From Papio anubis (taxonomy: Eukaryota > Chordata > Mammalia > Primates > Cercopithecidae), in the NCBI RefSeq assembly GCF_008728515.1, contig NC_044980.1:59331590-59395589 (forward strand): a DNA stretch of 64,000 bases, in the 5' to 3' direction. Below are positions 24,185 through 36,099 of the stretch, in pieces (position 1 is the stretch's first letter; each line of letters opens with the position of its first letter). The position numbers and the translations under genes were made by a program. The notes below the pieces were generated by a model. That model worked only from the letters and a program-made list of their open reading frames with translations, was not told the origin of the DNA and made no database searches.

Positions 24185-26010
24185 AAATTATTAGAATTAA
24201 ATATATAGACCATAATAGACCTAAGAATATAAAAGAATTGAGTATATGATAAAAATGACATTTTAGATCGATCAGAAAAGTTTAGATTATTAATTTATAT
24301 TGGGATAACTGGTTAGCCATTTCTTGAGAGAAATATTAGATCTATACCTCATAATTCTTATCAAAATAAATTCCAGATGAAATAAAGATTGACATATTCA
24401 AGCACATAAATAAACATACAACAAGACTAGCAGGCAACATGAGTGGATATTTATATAATTTGAGTGTGAAAAAAGCCTTTCTTTGAGTGACACCAAAGGA
24501 AAAAAACAGAAAGAAAGGATGAATGGAATTTGACTTATTAAAACTGCTAAAATCCTATATAGTGAAAAATAACAAACTAAATTGAGAAAACAATATATGC
24601 AACAAAAAGTATAGATCTCAAATACATATTAAGAGCTTAAACATCACTACTTTGGGGACATTTCCATGATCTACAACTCCCTTCTCAACCAAATGTTTCC
24701 ATTTCATTCTTTCCTTATTGAATGTTTTCATTATTGCTTGTTTAATTGCCTGTTTACCCCTGTTAAATTGGAAGTATAAGAAGGCAGCAACCATGTCTAT
24801 TTTGCTTATTGTTGCATCCATAACACATAACACAGTGCCAGACACAAAGCAAATGCTGAAAACATACTTACTGAATGAGTGAATAATGAATGAATGAATG
24901 AATGTTATTTTCTCATTCAAGGAGAATCAAACTTTCCACTAGAAAATTAGACCAAGGACACAAACTGGCAATGCATAATAAACTAAAATAACCTACTAAT
25001 AATAAATATGAAAGTGTTAAAGTGTTTTAATACACTAGTAATAAAAAAATGCAAGTTAATATTATATACTCCTTTTTATATGTCAGAAAGGCAAAGGGTA
25101 TAAAGAATTAAAGTTCCCAGGGACAAAAAGGAAGTATAGAAATAAGCATTATCTTATAGAGTCAACAGGAATGTAAATTGATTCCACCTTTCTGAAAAAA
25201 TATTTTGGTAATGTATTTTTCCTACATGCCTAGTAATTCCACTTTAGGGAAATTCTCCTTTAAATGGGTCAGAAAATAAAATGAGCTAAGATGCATTTAT
25301 TCATTATTCAAAAAGTATATGCAAGAAAGGATGTTTATAGCAGCATTATTTGGATAAGTAGAAAAATGTAAATAAGCCTACTTTATAGGGTTGGTTAAAT
25401 ATGGTACATCCTTTCAATGGAATACTGCGTACCAATTAAGAATAAGCACCATATGTGTATTTATTGAAATGTACAAGATATATTGTTAGATGAAAAAGGA
25501 AGTTATAGAGGAATATTTATAGTACGATCCCTTTTTAAAAATATATGCATGCATGTGTGCATTAAAGAGTCTGAAAGGATACTTGCCAAAGTGTAACAGC
25601 ATTTATCTCTGGGAGGTGAGATTTGGAGCAATTATATTTATTTTCTTTTTGCATATCTGTAACTTCTAATTTTTCCACAATGAGCATGTAGTATCTGTAT
25701 AATTTTTCAGGGAATAAACAATGATGTTCACAATATATATTAAATGAAAAACACATGTTATAAAACAGTATGTATAGTATGACACAATATTTGTAAAAAA
25801 GAAAATTATATATAAATATATCTATGTATGTATATATATGCATAAGAAAGCTAGGAGGACATAAACTAAAATGTTAATAGTAGTTATGGGTAGCGGGATT
25901 ATGGGTGATTATTTTTTCTTTTTGCTTTTCTGTGTTTTCTAATTTTTCTACAATGAACATGTATTACTTGTGTAATAAAAACTAATAATAAAAGTTTTAA
26001 AAAATGAATA
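24185..26010 (+). mobile_element. Old LINE-1 (L1M) late ORF2 plus 3' UTR
   Basis: Sense landmarks in order: 'aaattccagatgaaataaag', 'gtgaaaaaagcctttctttg', 'aatggaatactgcgtaccaa', then the 3' UTR with 'tgaaaggatacttgccaaag', 'tttatctctgggaggtgaga' and 'tttccacaatgagcatgtag'. The 3' UTR module is partly repeated at 25850-26000 ('tttctacaatgaacatgtat'). The body is split by an L2 fragment at about 24640-24905. Confidence 0.78.
24640..24905 (+). mobile_element. L2 3' end within the L1M body
   Basis: L2 landmarks in sense: 'gcagcaaccatgtctatttt', 'cataacacagtgccagacac' and 'actgaatgagtgaataatga', ending in GAAT repeats. L1M sequence lies on both sides. Confidence 0.6.
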
Positions 26011-27288
26011 TGTGAAAGGGACATTTTTGACTCACTAATTGTCTTCATCCTCTTCCCCACCCTATTTCCATCCCCTCCTTGGCTTATTCTTTGTCAAAAT
26101 ATGGGCAGTGGGGATATGGAGAGGAAACAACAGGGCACCAGAGCTTTTGAGAATGGAAGAGACAGAGAGGCACAAAGAGGGATGAGAAGGAAAGAGAGGA
26201 AGGAAGCAAGGGTCTGGAAAAGAAGGTAAGAGAGAAAGAAAGAAACTGCTAAGTGAAGTTAGTGGAGGAAGGAGTAAAACAAGTTTAGAAACTTTTTCAC
26301 TAACAAGAGCAATGTCTTTAAATTTAGCACAGGGTTTCTGATAGCTACAGCAAGAAAAAGAAATACACTAAGTTATTTTGTTTTCTAATAAAAGGAGACA
26401 CACACACAAACACATGCACCCCTACATTCCTGGAGAGATATCTAGAAATGAAATTCTGACAGGAATGTACCCCAAGAAGGTTTTCAAGGGGCAAACTGTT
26501 GTGGTCCAGCTGGGTGCCAAGGACTGTACAATACAGCTTGGAGTTCATAGACTTTCGTTTGAATCTCAGACGTGCTGCAACCAAGTACATGCCTGTGGCT
26601 AGCAGTTCCAGCATCCATTCTCTCCTTTTTTTCTTTAGTAATAGAGAACCCAAAGACACCACTAGTCACCTAAAGTAAAGACTCCCATTTCCCAGGCTCC
26701 TCTGGATGTGAGTGTGGCTGTATAACTGATTTTGGCCAAAAGTATATGAGTGGAAGTGTGCAATTTCCAAGTAACATTCATTAAATAAAAGGTGTGCATT
26801 TTCGTGATCTTCTTTTCTTCCCTCTGCGATAAGAACATGAGCATGGGAACTGAAGCAACCATGCTGAATGAATCCAGAAATGGACACCAACTGAGGATGG
26901 CAGAAGTTCCCTATGTCAACCTAAAATAATCAAGATCTAACGTAAAGAGAGTTTCTTCAAGCCCAGGTGGGAAGATGGACCACCCAGAAACACCATCTCC
27001 AAAGGAATAGAGTCGGTGTTCGAAAGTAAGGAAGTTAAGATTTCATTTCTATAGGCAGAGACAGAGGAGATTTTAGCAGAATTACATTATTCATACAAGG
27101 TTGGCACATATAGCAATTTGCTTATAGGCAGTGTTTCTTTCTGGGAAGGGTACACTTAACACATTCTTACAGATGGTGTAATAACCATGGGTTTTCTGTC
27201 GTCTGATCTAGGCAAACCAGGACAACAAAGGAAAAATTAATCTATTATAAGAGTCATTAATTAAGAAGGCAGAAGGTTTTGTTCCTGA
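26011..27288. other. Unassigned intergenic sequence with a purine-rich tract
   Basis: A (GA)-rich, low-complexity block occupies about 26130-26255, and a (CA)n-like tract lies at 26398-26412. A stretch at 26660-26930 reads like an old interspersed repeat (cttccaagtaac..., 'ctcctctggatgtgagtgtg') that I cannot name. No gene seen. Confidence 0.4.
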
Positions 27289-27556
27289 TGTTTAATTCTC
27301 TCTAGCCATTGAACTGAACTAGAAAAATAAGAAAGTGAGTTAATCTATAATCTAAGAACAGAGATTGTAATGACATTTGACTCAGATCACAGTCATGTCT
27401 CTCTCAAGGCTTAAAGTGTTTGGTGTTTAATTCTCTCTAGCCAATGAACTAAACAAGAAAAATAAGAAAGCTAGTTAATCTATAATCTAAGAGCAGAAAT
27501 TGTAACCGTATTTGACTCAGATCACAGTCATATCTCTCTCAAAGCTAAGAGTGTTT
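27289..27556. repeat. 135-bp tandem duplication, two copies
   Basis: Copy 1 (27289-27423) and copy 2 (27424-27556) both begin tgtttaattctctctagcc and share 'aatctataatctaagarcag' (R varies) and 'tttgactcagatcacagtca'. Roughly 90% identical by eye, with a fixed 135-bp offset and no large indels. Confidence 0.9.
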
Positions 27557-27859
27557 AGGGGATTCCAATAGCTCTTAAATTTTATTTATTTTCATATCTA
27601 GCAGCCCTAAGCCACCTACCTCCATCCTATTACCTGCTAAAATAAATAAATAAAATAATGTCTATCTTGTTTAAGGCATTACGAGGTGAATCTTTGTACA
27701 GAAGAGTCTGTTCACTAAATTAATTTCCATATGCCTCAGTTCCCTCATAGTAAAATGTGGATAATAATACCAACATCATAAGATGTTCAACCAAATAACT
27801 GTTTAATTACTTGCTTAGAACTAAAGCTCTTTTACAGAGAAAAATCAAACAAACAAAAC
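27557..27859 (+). other. Short spacer with a probable MIR fragment
   Basis: At about 27700-27830 the order 'atgcctcagttccctcatag', 'taaaatgtggataataatac' and 'caacatcataagatg' resembles the MIR core in sense. The rest is not assigned. Confidence 0.45.
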
Positions 27860-28465
27860 ATTGCATGATACCATATTGGAGAACATTGGGGAAAGGAAAA
27901 TCTTTTAAACGGTGTTTTAAATCAAACGTTAATTGATTTCCATATGGAAAAAAATGTAAACTTGACTGCTGCCTCATGACTTACACAAAAATTAATTCCA
28001 AATTGATTACTGATATAAAGTTAAAAGGTAAACAGTACAGAATATAATATAGGAGAATATCTTCACACCCGTAGAATTGTGAAATAGTTCCTAACAGGAC
28101 ACAAACCACTTTGGAAAACTGTTTAACATTATCTATTATCTGGAACATTTGTGTGACCTCTGATCTAATAATATCATTCCTAGATAGAAACCCAACAAAA
28201 ATATATGTGTGTGTATTCAGACAGGTAAAAGAATATTCATAGCAACATTATTTGCAGCAGCCAAAAACTGTAACCAATTCAAAGATCCATCAGTAGAAGC
28301 ATGGAATGAGCAAATTGTGGTATATTCATGCAATTGAATGCTATAGAACAGTAAAAAACAAATAAATGGACTACATTACAGCTACTTACAACCATATGCA
28401 AGAATATAACCATAACAGTGATGAGTGGACAAAAGCTAAGTGTGAAAGAATGCATATGCTACAGC
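27860..28465 (+). mobile_element. Old LINE-1 (L1M) fragment
   Basis: Sense landmarks near the ORF2 end: 'aagaatattcatagcaacat', 'tatttgcagcagccaaaaac', 'gatccatcagtagaagcatg', 'aatgagcaaattgtggtata' and 'ttcatgcaattgaatgctat'. No open frame remains. Confidence 0.75.
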
Positions 28466-29708
28466 AGCCAACATTTACAGCAGCTGAGAGATGATGTTAT
28501 GGCCCCGTGACACAAATCTGGGCAAGCACTACAGCATTTATGACAGTTCGCCCCTTGCATTGCTCAGATTCACTTGTTCTCACATTAAATTTGCTCCATT
28601 CAGATACAGTTTCTTCTGAATTCTGTTGTCACAATTCCTGGAGCCATAAATAAAAAGAGGGATAGTGGGACAAACCACAGCCCCCACTTATGCATTTGGT
28701 CCCAAGACTGTATAGCTGATTCTCATCATCTCCCTACTCTACCAACCATTCCAGAACCCTTCATTCTAGGCTGACCCTCCTGGGTTGCCCAGTAGAATGG
28801 CTAGACCCTCATCAAGGGGTATGAGGTTCTGAGGGTTACCATGCCCTTATTGGACTGTGTTTGCAGTTCTTTTCGACTTACAGTTAAACCTTGATATAAG
28901 AATACCAAGAGAGGATCCATCAGATCACCTGAGTGCCAAATATTTACCTGCATCATGATTACTTTGCAGTAGCTCTCTCACGCCATGATGATCAGGGCCA
29001 GCTACCCCTGTCTGTATGATAACTCTTTTATTTGCCTTCAAGTTAACTGGCATAAGGAATCTAAAGTGACTTGGTAACAGCTGTAGCTTAAAGTTTAGTG
29101 GGACTCATTTTCTCCCCTCTAGGACCCAGTATCTCTAGACCCACAGACTCTAAAGTTGTAGAAATGGGAAGCATACAGGGGATTACTGAGGCCACTCCTA
29201 CTTTCAGCCCTTGATTTTTGGGCCCATATATTCTATCTGTTGGAGACACAACCATATAGCGACCATTGGTTTAAGAAGAATAGTGCATCCTGAAGCATAA
29301 CACCCAATGTTGCAAGGTATCCTCTCCTTTAAGAGCATGTCATCACTCCATCAGGGTGGAGTATGTCATAGGAACAGTGAATCCAGTAGTCATGTTTTCA
29401 CTGATAACCTTTCCTCTAAAATGGGACCCTTGGTCTGAGGCAGTGCTATGCAGGATCTTATTTCAGTAGATTACACGTCAGTGAGTCCACAGAGAATGGT
29501 GCTGGATGAAACTCTGCAGACAGTAAAGGCAAACCTATATTCAGAAAACAGGATAATCCTAGTCAGGTAGATGCAGTCAATTTGCCATCAAGTGACAGGT
29601 AGTTCGTATCGAGAAATGACATTGTATCATGGACACAGTGTCAATCTCTGTTACCAACAGGTTGGACATTCAGCAGGCTGAATGTCTGCCAGCCTTGGTG
29701 AGAAAAGC

Positions 29709-30221
29709 TTGTATTCGTTTCCTGTTTTTGCTGTAACAAATTACCACACACTTTGTGGCTAAAAACAATGCAAATGTATCAACTGACCATTCCAGAGGTC
29801 AGAAATCAGTTTCACTGGTCTAAAATCCAGGGACAGCCAACCTGTATTCCTTCCAGGGGCTCTAGAGAATGATCTATTTCCTTGCTTTATAGCTTTTAGA
29901 GGACTCCTGCATTTCTTGGTTCATGGCCCCTTTCTCCATCTTTAGGCCAGCAGTGTAGCATCTTCAATTCTCCTCCCTCTCTGCTTATAACTCCTGCTTC
30001 CATCATAATTGCTCCTTCCTTGACTTGGACCCCTCTGCTTCCTTCTTGTAAGGGCTCTTGTCATTACATCAGGCTTACTCAGATAATCCAGGATAATTTT
30101 CCCATCTCAAGATCCTTAATATAATCAAATCTACAAAACTCCTTTTGCCATGTAAAATAACCTATTTGCAGGGATTGGGATGTGAACATCTTTGGAGGAG
30201 TTATTATTCTGTCTACCACAA
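29709..30221 (-). mobile_element. MLT1-type MaLR LTR, antisense
   Basis: Starts 'gtattcgtttcctgtttttg', 'ctgtaacaaattaccacaca' and ends 'tattattctgtctaccaca', with 'aggataattttcccatctca' and 'agatccttaatataatcaaa' between, matching the reverse complement of an MLT1 LTR. It sits inside the ERVL-like sequence. Confidence 0.78.
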
Positions 30222-30959
30222 ACCAATGCTGTTGGACCCAATCACAGCCTCATCCCTCCAAGAGGCTGTTTTTTGAATGGTTCAGAATTTTCTGCTGCAG
30301 ATTGCATGGCCTCGCTTCAAAACCCTAAGGGTCTCTGCTGTGACTCTCTTATAGGAGTTTGCCAGAGTCTCCACTAGCATCCTCAAATACCCAGATACCT
30401 CTAATACCATGACCTCTGCCAGATATAACCCAAGTGACAGGGCTGCTAATCCAGTGCCCTAAACCTGCTGCAGAACTGCTCCTTGCTCTGGGACCCAGTT
30501 AAAACTAACATTCTTAACAACATCTGATACACAGGTCAGAGCTCTATCCCTAAGGGAGATGATAAAAATTAGCTATATCATCTTGGGACCAGCTGCATCC
30601 CAAGTGGAAATATGCTGCCTCAAACCCTGAAGGGGGGACCAAGCTTCATAGTTCTTTATTAATGATAGGAAATGCCAGGCACAATAACTTGTTTTCATTT
30701 TGGAGGGGATGTCCCAGCATCCCCAAGACCATGGGACCCCTAAAAACATCACCGATATAGTAGGTCCCTTAATCTTTGCAAGGTTTATTTCCCATCCCCT
30801 GGAGTTCATGTGTTTTACCACGGCATTCACAGTACTTCGTGGTCACCGAGTCCACTTAATATGATGCCATCAACTTAGTGGATAGAGGTGATGTTCTCTA
30901 GTAAGAACCCTCAAATTAATAGGCTCAGACTGTGCTGTCATGAGGCATGGTGAGGTTTT

Positions 30960-31215
30960 CTACAGATAGAAAAGCCTGGTTCCAAAAGGTCATCTGAGGA
31001 CATGGAGTTATGCTATGTCCAGGTACTCAACCACTCAGTGATTAAAAAGTATATTATGAAAACATAGTGTGCTGTGGACATGTGAGGTCTACTGGAGACG
31101 GAGAAGCTGGGTTCCAAAAAGTCATCTAAGGACATGGAGTTGGGCTATACCCCAGGTACACATCTGCTGAGTAATAATATTATACAATGAGAACATGGAG
31201 TGCTTTTTTCATTGT
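30960..31215. repeat. 132-bp degenerate tandem duplication inside ERV sequence
   Basis: Two units share 'ggttccaaaa', 'gtcatctRaggacatggagtt' in part, and 'gaacatRgWgtgc'-like ends; the ggttcc motif is at 30978 and again at 31110. Identity is roughly 75-80% by eye. Confidence 0.65.
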
Positions 31216-31391
31216 TAGATAAAAGTCCATAACATTGTGGCATAATTTGTAACAGTACACACGTACTTTTCTGTTGATAAAATTTAGTCCGGGCTTTTAA
31301 AAGTTTTCTCCCCATCTCTTCCCTGAAAACCTCTGCTAGTGACACGTAAAGATAGTTGATTTGTTTCAGGGAAGATAAAATTAGCAACTCT

Positions 31392-32400
31392 ATCCTGAAT
31401 GGTGTTACCTAGGTTTTCTTCTAGCATCAACAGGCAACCTACAGAATGGGAGAAAATTTTTGCAATCTGCTCATCTGACAAAGGGCTAATATCCAGAACC
31501 TACAAAGAATTCAAACAAATTTACGAGAAAAAAACAAACAACCCCACCAAAAAGTGGGCAAAGGATATGAATAGACATTTCTCAAAAGAAGACATGCATG
31601 CAGCCAACAGACACATGAAAAAATGCTCATCATCACTGGCCATCAGAGAAATGCAAATCACAACCACAATGAGATACTATCTCACACCAGTTAGAATGGC
31701 AATCATTAAAAAGTCAGGAAACAACAGGTGCCGGAGAGGATGTGGAGAAATAGGAACACTTTTACACTGTTGGTGGGATTGTAAACTAGTTCAACCATTG
31801 TGGAAAACAGTATGGCGATTCCTCAAGGATCTAAAACTAGAAATACCATATGACCCAACCATCCCATTACTGGGTATATACCCAAAGGATTATAAATCAT
31901 GCTGCTACAAAGACACATGCACATGTATGTTTATTGCGGCACTATTCACAATAGCAAAGACTTGGAATCAACCCAAATGTCCATCAGTGACAGACTGGAT
32001 TAAGAAAATGTGGCACATATACACCATAGAATACTATGCAGCCATCAAAAAGGATGAGTTTGTGTCCTTTGTAGGGACATGGATGCAGCTGGAAACCATC
32101 ATTCTCAGCAAACTATCACAAGAACAGAAAACCAAACACCGCATGTTCTCACTCATAGGTGGGAACTGAACAATGAGATCACTTGGACTCGGGAAGGGGA
32201 ACATCACACACCGGGGCCTCTCATGGGGACGGGGGACGGGGGAGGAATTGCATTGGGAGTTATACCTGATGTAAATGACAAGTTGATGGGTGCTGACGAG
32301 TTGATGGGTGCAGCACACCAACATGGCACAAGTATACATATGTAACAAACTTGCACGTTGTGCACATGTACCCTAGAACTTAAAGTATAAAAAAAAAAAA
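31392..32400 (+). mobile_element. Young LINE-1 (L1PA3-like), 5' truncated and 5' inverted
   Basis: About 1 kb of L1 3' end in sense from about 31426 (late ORF2, then the 3' UTR with duplicated 'gagttgatgggtgc' units and 'cacgttgtgcacatgtaccc') to a poly-A tail at 32387-32400. Its first 34 bp (31392-31425) are L1 ORF2 in the opposite orientation, matching the minus-strand L1 sequence near 53470-53505. Target-site duplication aaaattagcaactct at 31377-31391 and ending 32413. The long open frame 31399-32169 is the ORF2 carboxy end fused to antisense sequence; it is not a gene. Confidence 0.93.
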
Positions 32401-34681
32401 AATTAGCAACTCTTATTGGGAACCCATAACATCTCTAGAATCCTGATCCTCTTAAAACTTCTTGCATCTTTTTCTGTAATAATTTTTATTATAATTACAA
32501 TTAGTAGAGATCCTTCAAATTGTCTTAAACTCTCATAACACACATACCTGTGGTTGTATTAATCAGTTACAGTAAAGGTACCACATTCAGCAAAGCAGCT
32601 ACTATTGGAGCTTCTTGGGTAAGCTTATGGCAGTCTACTCACTGTATCTGCCATGGTTTGTCCAGTTTGTGAAGAAGCCAAACTAGTGAATTAAATGGGG
32701 ATATAAGAATCAACATCCATGAATTTCTTCCATTATCCTTGATATGTAATAATGTTTTTGATTAACTATCTTAATGAGGCTGGAAGGTTTGAGGAACTAC
32801 CACTAGGCCTTTTCTACTACAATAGCTCTTCCTCTACAGGTCAATAAATCAATGTGATAGTACTGCCAATTGCTAAGTATATCAATTTCAACGATATATT
32901 TCAGAACAGAAGAAATCATTACTAGGTGGGTCCATGGATGCCACTGACCCACTGTGAGGCCAATATGGGTCAGGACTCCCCTTGTTCTTCCTCTAACAGA
33001 TGTTGGGCCCCTGGATATCAGTGTCAGCTCAGAACCTTTATCCAAAGCCCTTGAAAGAGTTGAGTATTCCCCTTTTCCCATTATTCAGTGTCCTGAATAA
33101 ATGGCCATAGGGCCATTTGGGGAAGGACTAGGGGAATCATTACTGCATAAACTTTGCAAGAGGAAAATTTGCAGAGACCATCTTAATGGACATGTAGACC
33201 CCCAGTCAGTAGATGAGGAGAGAAAACTGGCTCATATCTGAAAACTGGATAAGAGATTGTGGTGTCAGCCTTCTGCTCATCATTTTTGCTGCCTTCAAAT
33301 TATATTTTAAGTAATACCTCTGCCATTTATCTTACTTATAGGAATACATGATGACCATTATCAGCCATCTCCAAAGATCCCTGCAGGTTCACCTCTCCTC
33401 CTACTATTCTGATCCTGCTGCCCCTTACAGCAATTATGCCCACCTTCTTCGGATGATTAGATGATCCCCCCCAGCTTTTGTTAATCCAGGATCCTACCAT
33501 CTCCATTGCTAGCAGGATCCCAGTTCAATAACAGCCTCTTCTACTATCAGACCTGTCCTACACAGGATGGACACCACAAAACTCATTATTAATACTGCTA
33601 CTCCCTCACTAGGACGTTCCTTATTGTCTTGGAAAATAAAGTGTCCTCTGCATCCTCCCAAGGAACAGAGTCAGCTGGTGGGTTTTCCAGTCTCATAGTA
33701 GATCTATGCCAGCATGCTTACTTCTCTGAGTCTTCTAATCCCTTCCTCTGTATTCTGCATGGTCATTCTTGTATCACAGCTTTATTTAATGTGACCCATC
33801 ATTTTTTTTCAAGCTTCCAAGTGCCATAACTGCTGTTTAAACCATCTTCCAGGATCCTTACCAAAGTGTTAAATCTTATGTCACAGAGGAGTGTTTCTTA
33901 TTCAGCTTTATATTTTGTCACCCCTTGATCCGGCACCCTTAGGATCCACATTCTTGTGGTTTCTACTGGTACACATAAGTCAGCTCCTTTGGTGTATAAT
34001 TCATCACCTCCTTTCAAAAGCCTAGCATATGTCCATTGTAGATCTCACCTTAGTTACGGGTCAGGTAGCCAGAAAAGGAAACACAGGCAGATCCTGTTTC
34101 CTTCCTATGAGGAAGACCTGCATTGTCTCGTGAGGCCCCAGTGTCATTTGAGGTGTCTGCATTGTCTTCAAAATGGAGGGGGTAGCGGCTGTATCTTCCA
34201 CAAGGTGCAATGAGCCATTTCCGCAGGCTTGGAAGGTTCTGGAGAATCTGGGCAATTATCAGGCTCAAGGGAAAATACTTAGAAGTTCCCTTTCCAGAGC
34301 TCCATCTCTATGGGGACCCTAACTCTAGTATTGCGAATTCAGACTGCTTTGAAACTCTGCCCCTCTTAAAACTAAATCTAGTGTGTCTAGTCTTCAGGTA
34401 TGTCTGCCCTCCAGCTACAGAAGATGAGGGTCTCTTTATGTTCCTCCTAAAAGGTCCACTCACTCTTACAGTTTGCTTTAGATTGTTGACTGATGCCCAG
34501 AGCCTATTTTCCCTTATCAATGACCATCCCCTGCCACAGCCCTCCTAATTGCTAGTTCTCCTATGCTACAGTCAGTGCATCCCCTCCTACCTGTATCCTG
34601 TCCAAATTGCAACAGGATAGGTGAATGCCTTAGAAATTACACTGCTAGAACATGCCAAAGCTCAGCGTTGGGATTACTCAA

Positions 34682-34759
34682 CAGACAGATGGCAGTGAGG
34701 TTCCTAGCCTGCTATTAGGTCCCTGCTATCAGGCTAGGAATCTCACTGCCATCTGTCTG
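34682..34759. repeat. Near-perfect inverted repeat, 30-bp arms
   Basis: Left arm 34682-34711 and right arm 34730-34759 are reverse complements with one mismatch (C/T), separated by 18 nt. Begins CAGACAGATGGCAGTGAGG and ends with its complement. Confidence 0.95.
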
Positions 34760-34789
34760 GTGAGCAATCCTATCCTTAGAATCAGCTTC

Positions 34790-35240
34790 CTAGGACCATT
34801 CTGGTACCCAATGTCTTAGGCTGGGTTTCATAGAAGCAGATCCTAAGATAAGGATTTGTATGCATCTATTAATAATATTTTTGAAGGAATAATCTTCTCC
34901 TTGCTCAGCTCTTTCCTCTTTTCCTATCCTAGAGGAAAGAGCTGAGCAAGGACGTTGTCTCAGGTAAAATCTAGGCTTAGCCTGATCCACTGTTAGGGGT
35001 GGAAGAGACAGGGTTTGGGGCATAAACTTCATTGTCTAATTGCATCCCTTTGAGGCAAAGAAGCCAGCTTTTGACCCTCACGTCTGTGGGGCATTGACTG
35101 TGGGCCATCTGGCAAGGGAGTTGCACAGAGTAACCTCTTGAGGAAAGATGGCATATCAGCAGAGGGCAGTTCTCAGGAGAGGGGCGGTCAAGTGGCAACT
35201 GGAAGGTGCACTAGCCCAGGAGAGGAAGCATTCCAGCTCC
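34790..35240 (-). mobile_element. Probable LTR of the ERVL-like element
   Basis: Starts after 'ctggtacccaatgtcttagg' with 'agaagcagatcctaagataa' and 'ggatttgtatgcatctatta', a pattern seen in reverse-complement ERV LTRs. It lies where the 5' LTR of a minus-strand provirus is expected. The right limit is approximate. Confidence 0.4.
34898..34952. repeat. Perfect inverted repeat, 22-bp arms
   Basis: Left arm 34898-34919 (TCCTTGCTCAGCTC...) and right arm 34931-34952 are exact reverse complements over 22 bp, separated by 11 nt. It lies 140 bp from the hairpin at 34682. Confidence 0.96.
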
Positions 35241-35314
35241 CTTCCTTGATTTATTTTCCTCCAGAGAGCTTATCAGTTTCTTACATGTCACAGAATTGGT
35301 TTATAATCATGTCT

Positions 35315-35430
35315 CCCCCTACTGAAATATAAGCTCCATGAGGACAGGGTTTATTGTCTGTTTTTAATCACTGCTAGATCTCCAGTGCCCAGAAGACTGC
35401 CTGGCACACAGTCATCTCTGAAGAAATATT
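35315..35430 (+). mobile_element. L2 3' end, sense
   Basis: Clear L2 3'-end order: 'aagctccatgaggacagggt', 'agatctccagtgcccagaag', 'actgcctggcacacagtcat', 'gaagaaatattttgaatgaa'. Confidence 0.75.
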
Positions 35431-36099
35431 TTGAATGAATAGGTTTTTGATATTACTGTCTGATCATCTGACATGTCAAACATATAAATCTCTTTTGAAT
35501 CAACAAAACCATCATTCTCTACTCTGGGCTTTCATCAGAGTACTTTACTCTCAAATTGGCAACTACCATTTTCCTATCAAAAGTAAGGTTGAGAATGCCC
35601 AAGAGACTAACTGTGCTTTCTTCCAAGTCTCTAAATTCTGTCTTCATCACTACATATTGGCGGAAAATAATCCAAGAGACATAAATTAAAATAGATGCCA
35701 GAAAATACCACTATTGAGTTATAATTTTACAATGCTTGGGCCTCAGCTGTTACCCTTTGACTCTGCAAGACAAACTCTCCTATGAAGAAATTCTTCCACA
35801 AAACTCCACATGGTGAAAGTCTATATTATTTTTAATGCAGGAAACTGTAACATGGTGAAGAGTGCTCTAAGTCTGGCTTCATAGATATGAAGTATTATTC
35901 TAGCCTGTGCATAACTGCAGAAGTCAACTTATCTCTCATTCTATGTGATCCTGGATCACTATGCCTGTGATCTTGGGTCCCTGTGCCTTTAAACTTCCTG
36001 TTTAAAGTAAAATAATATGCCTAAGGAAAAGCTGTCACAAACCCATCTACTGCATTAGAAAATTTTTCCATGGAGAATTTGTTTCCATTCAATTTTCTT
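35431..36099. other. Intergenic sequence, nothing recognised
   Basis: Single-copy or unrecognised sequence. The small frame at 35435-35689 lacks start or splice context. Confidence 0.4.

Larger units (their letters stand above)
28470..34790 (-). mobile_element. Decayed ERVL-like provirus internal region, antisense
   Basis: About 5 kb of unique-looking internal sequence is interrupted by an MLT1 LTR (29709-30221) and a young L1 (31392-32400). Read on the minus strand, 30865-30900 contains a decayed reverse-transcriptase catalytic box (a Val-Asp-Gly-Ile relic preceded by a stop) followed by a Leu-Ser-Gly-rich stretch, which fits the ERVL class. With RT at 30.9 kb, the order gag/protease-side sequence to the right and integrase-side to the left, and an LTR-like segment at 34.8-35.2 kb, fits a minus-strand provirus. 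All frames carry many stops, so it is non-functional. Family assignment is tentative. Confidence 0.5.

Noticed and set aside
31399..32169. 256-codon + strand frame
   Set aside because: It is the carboxy end of L1 ORF2 plus a few codons from the inverted L1 piece; a retrotransposon relic, not a host gene.
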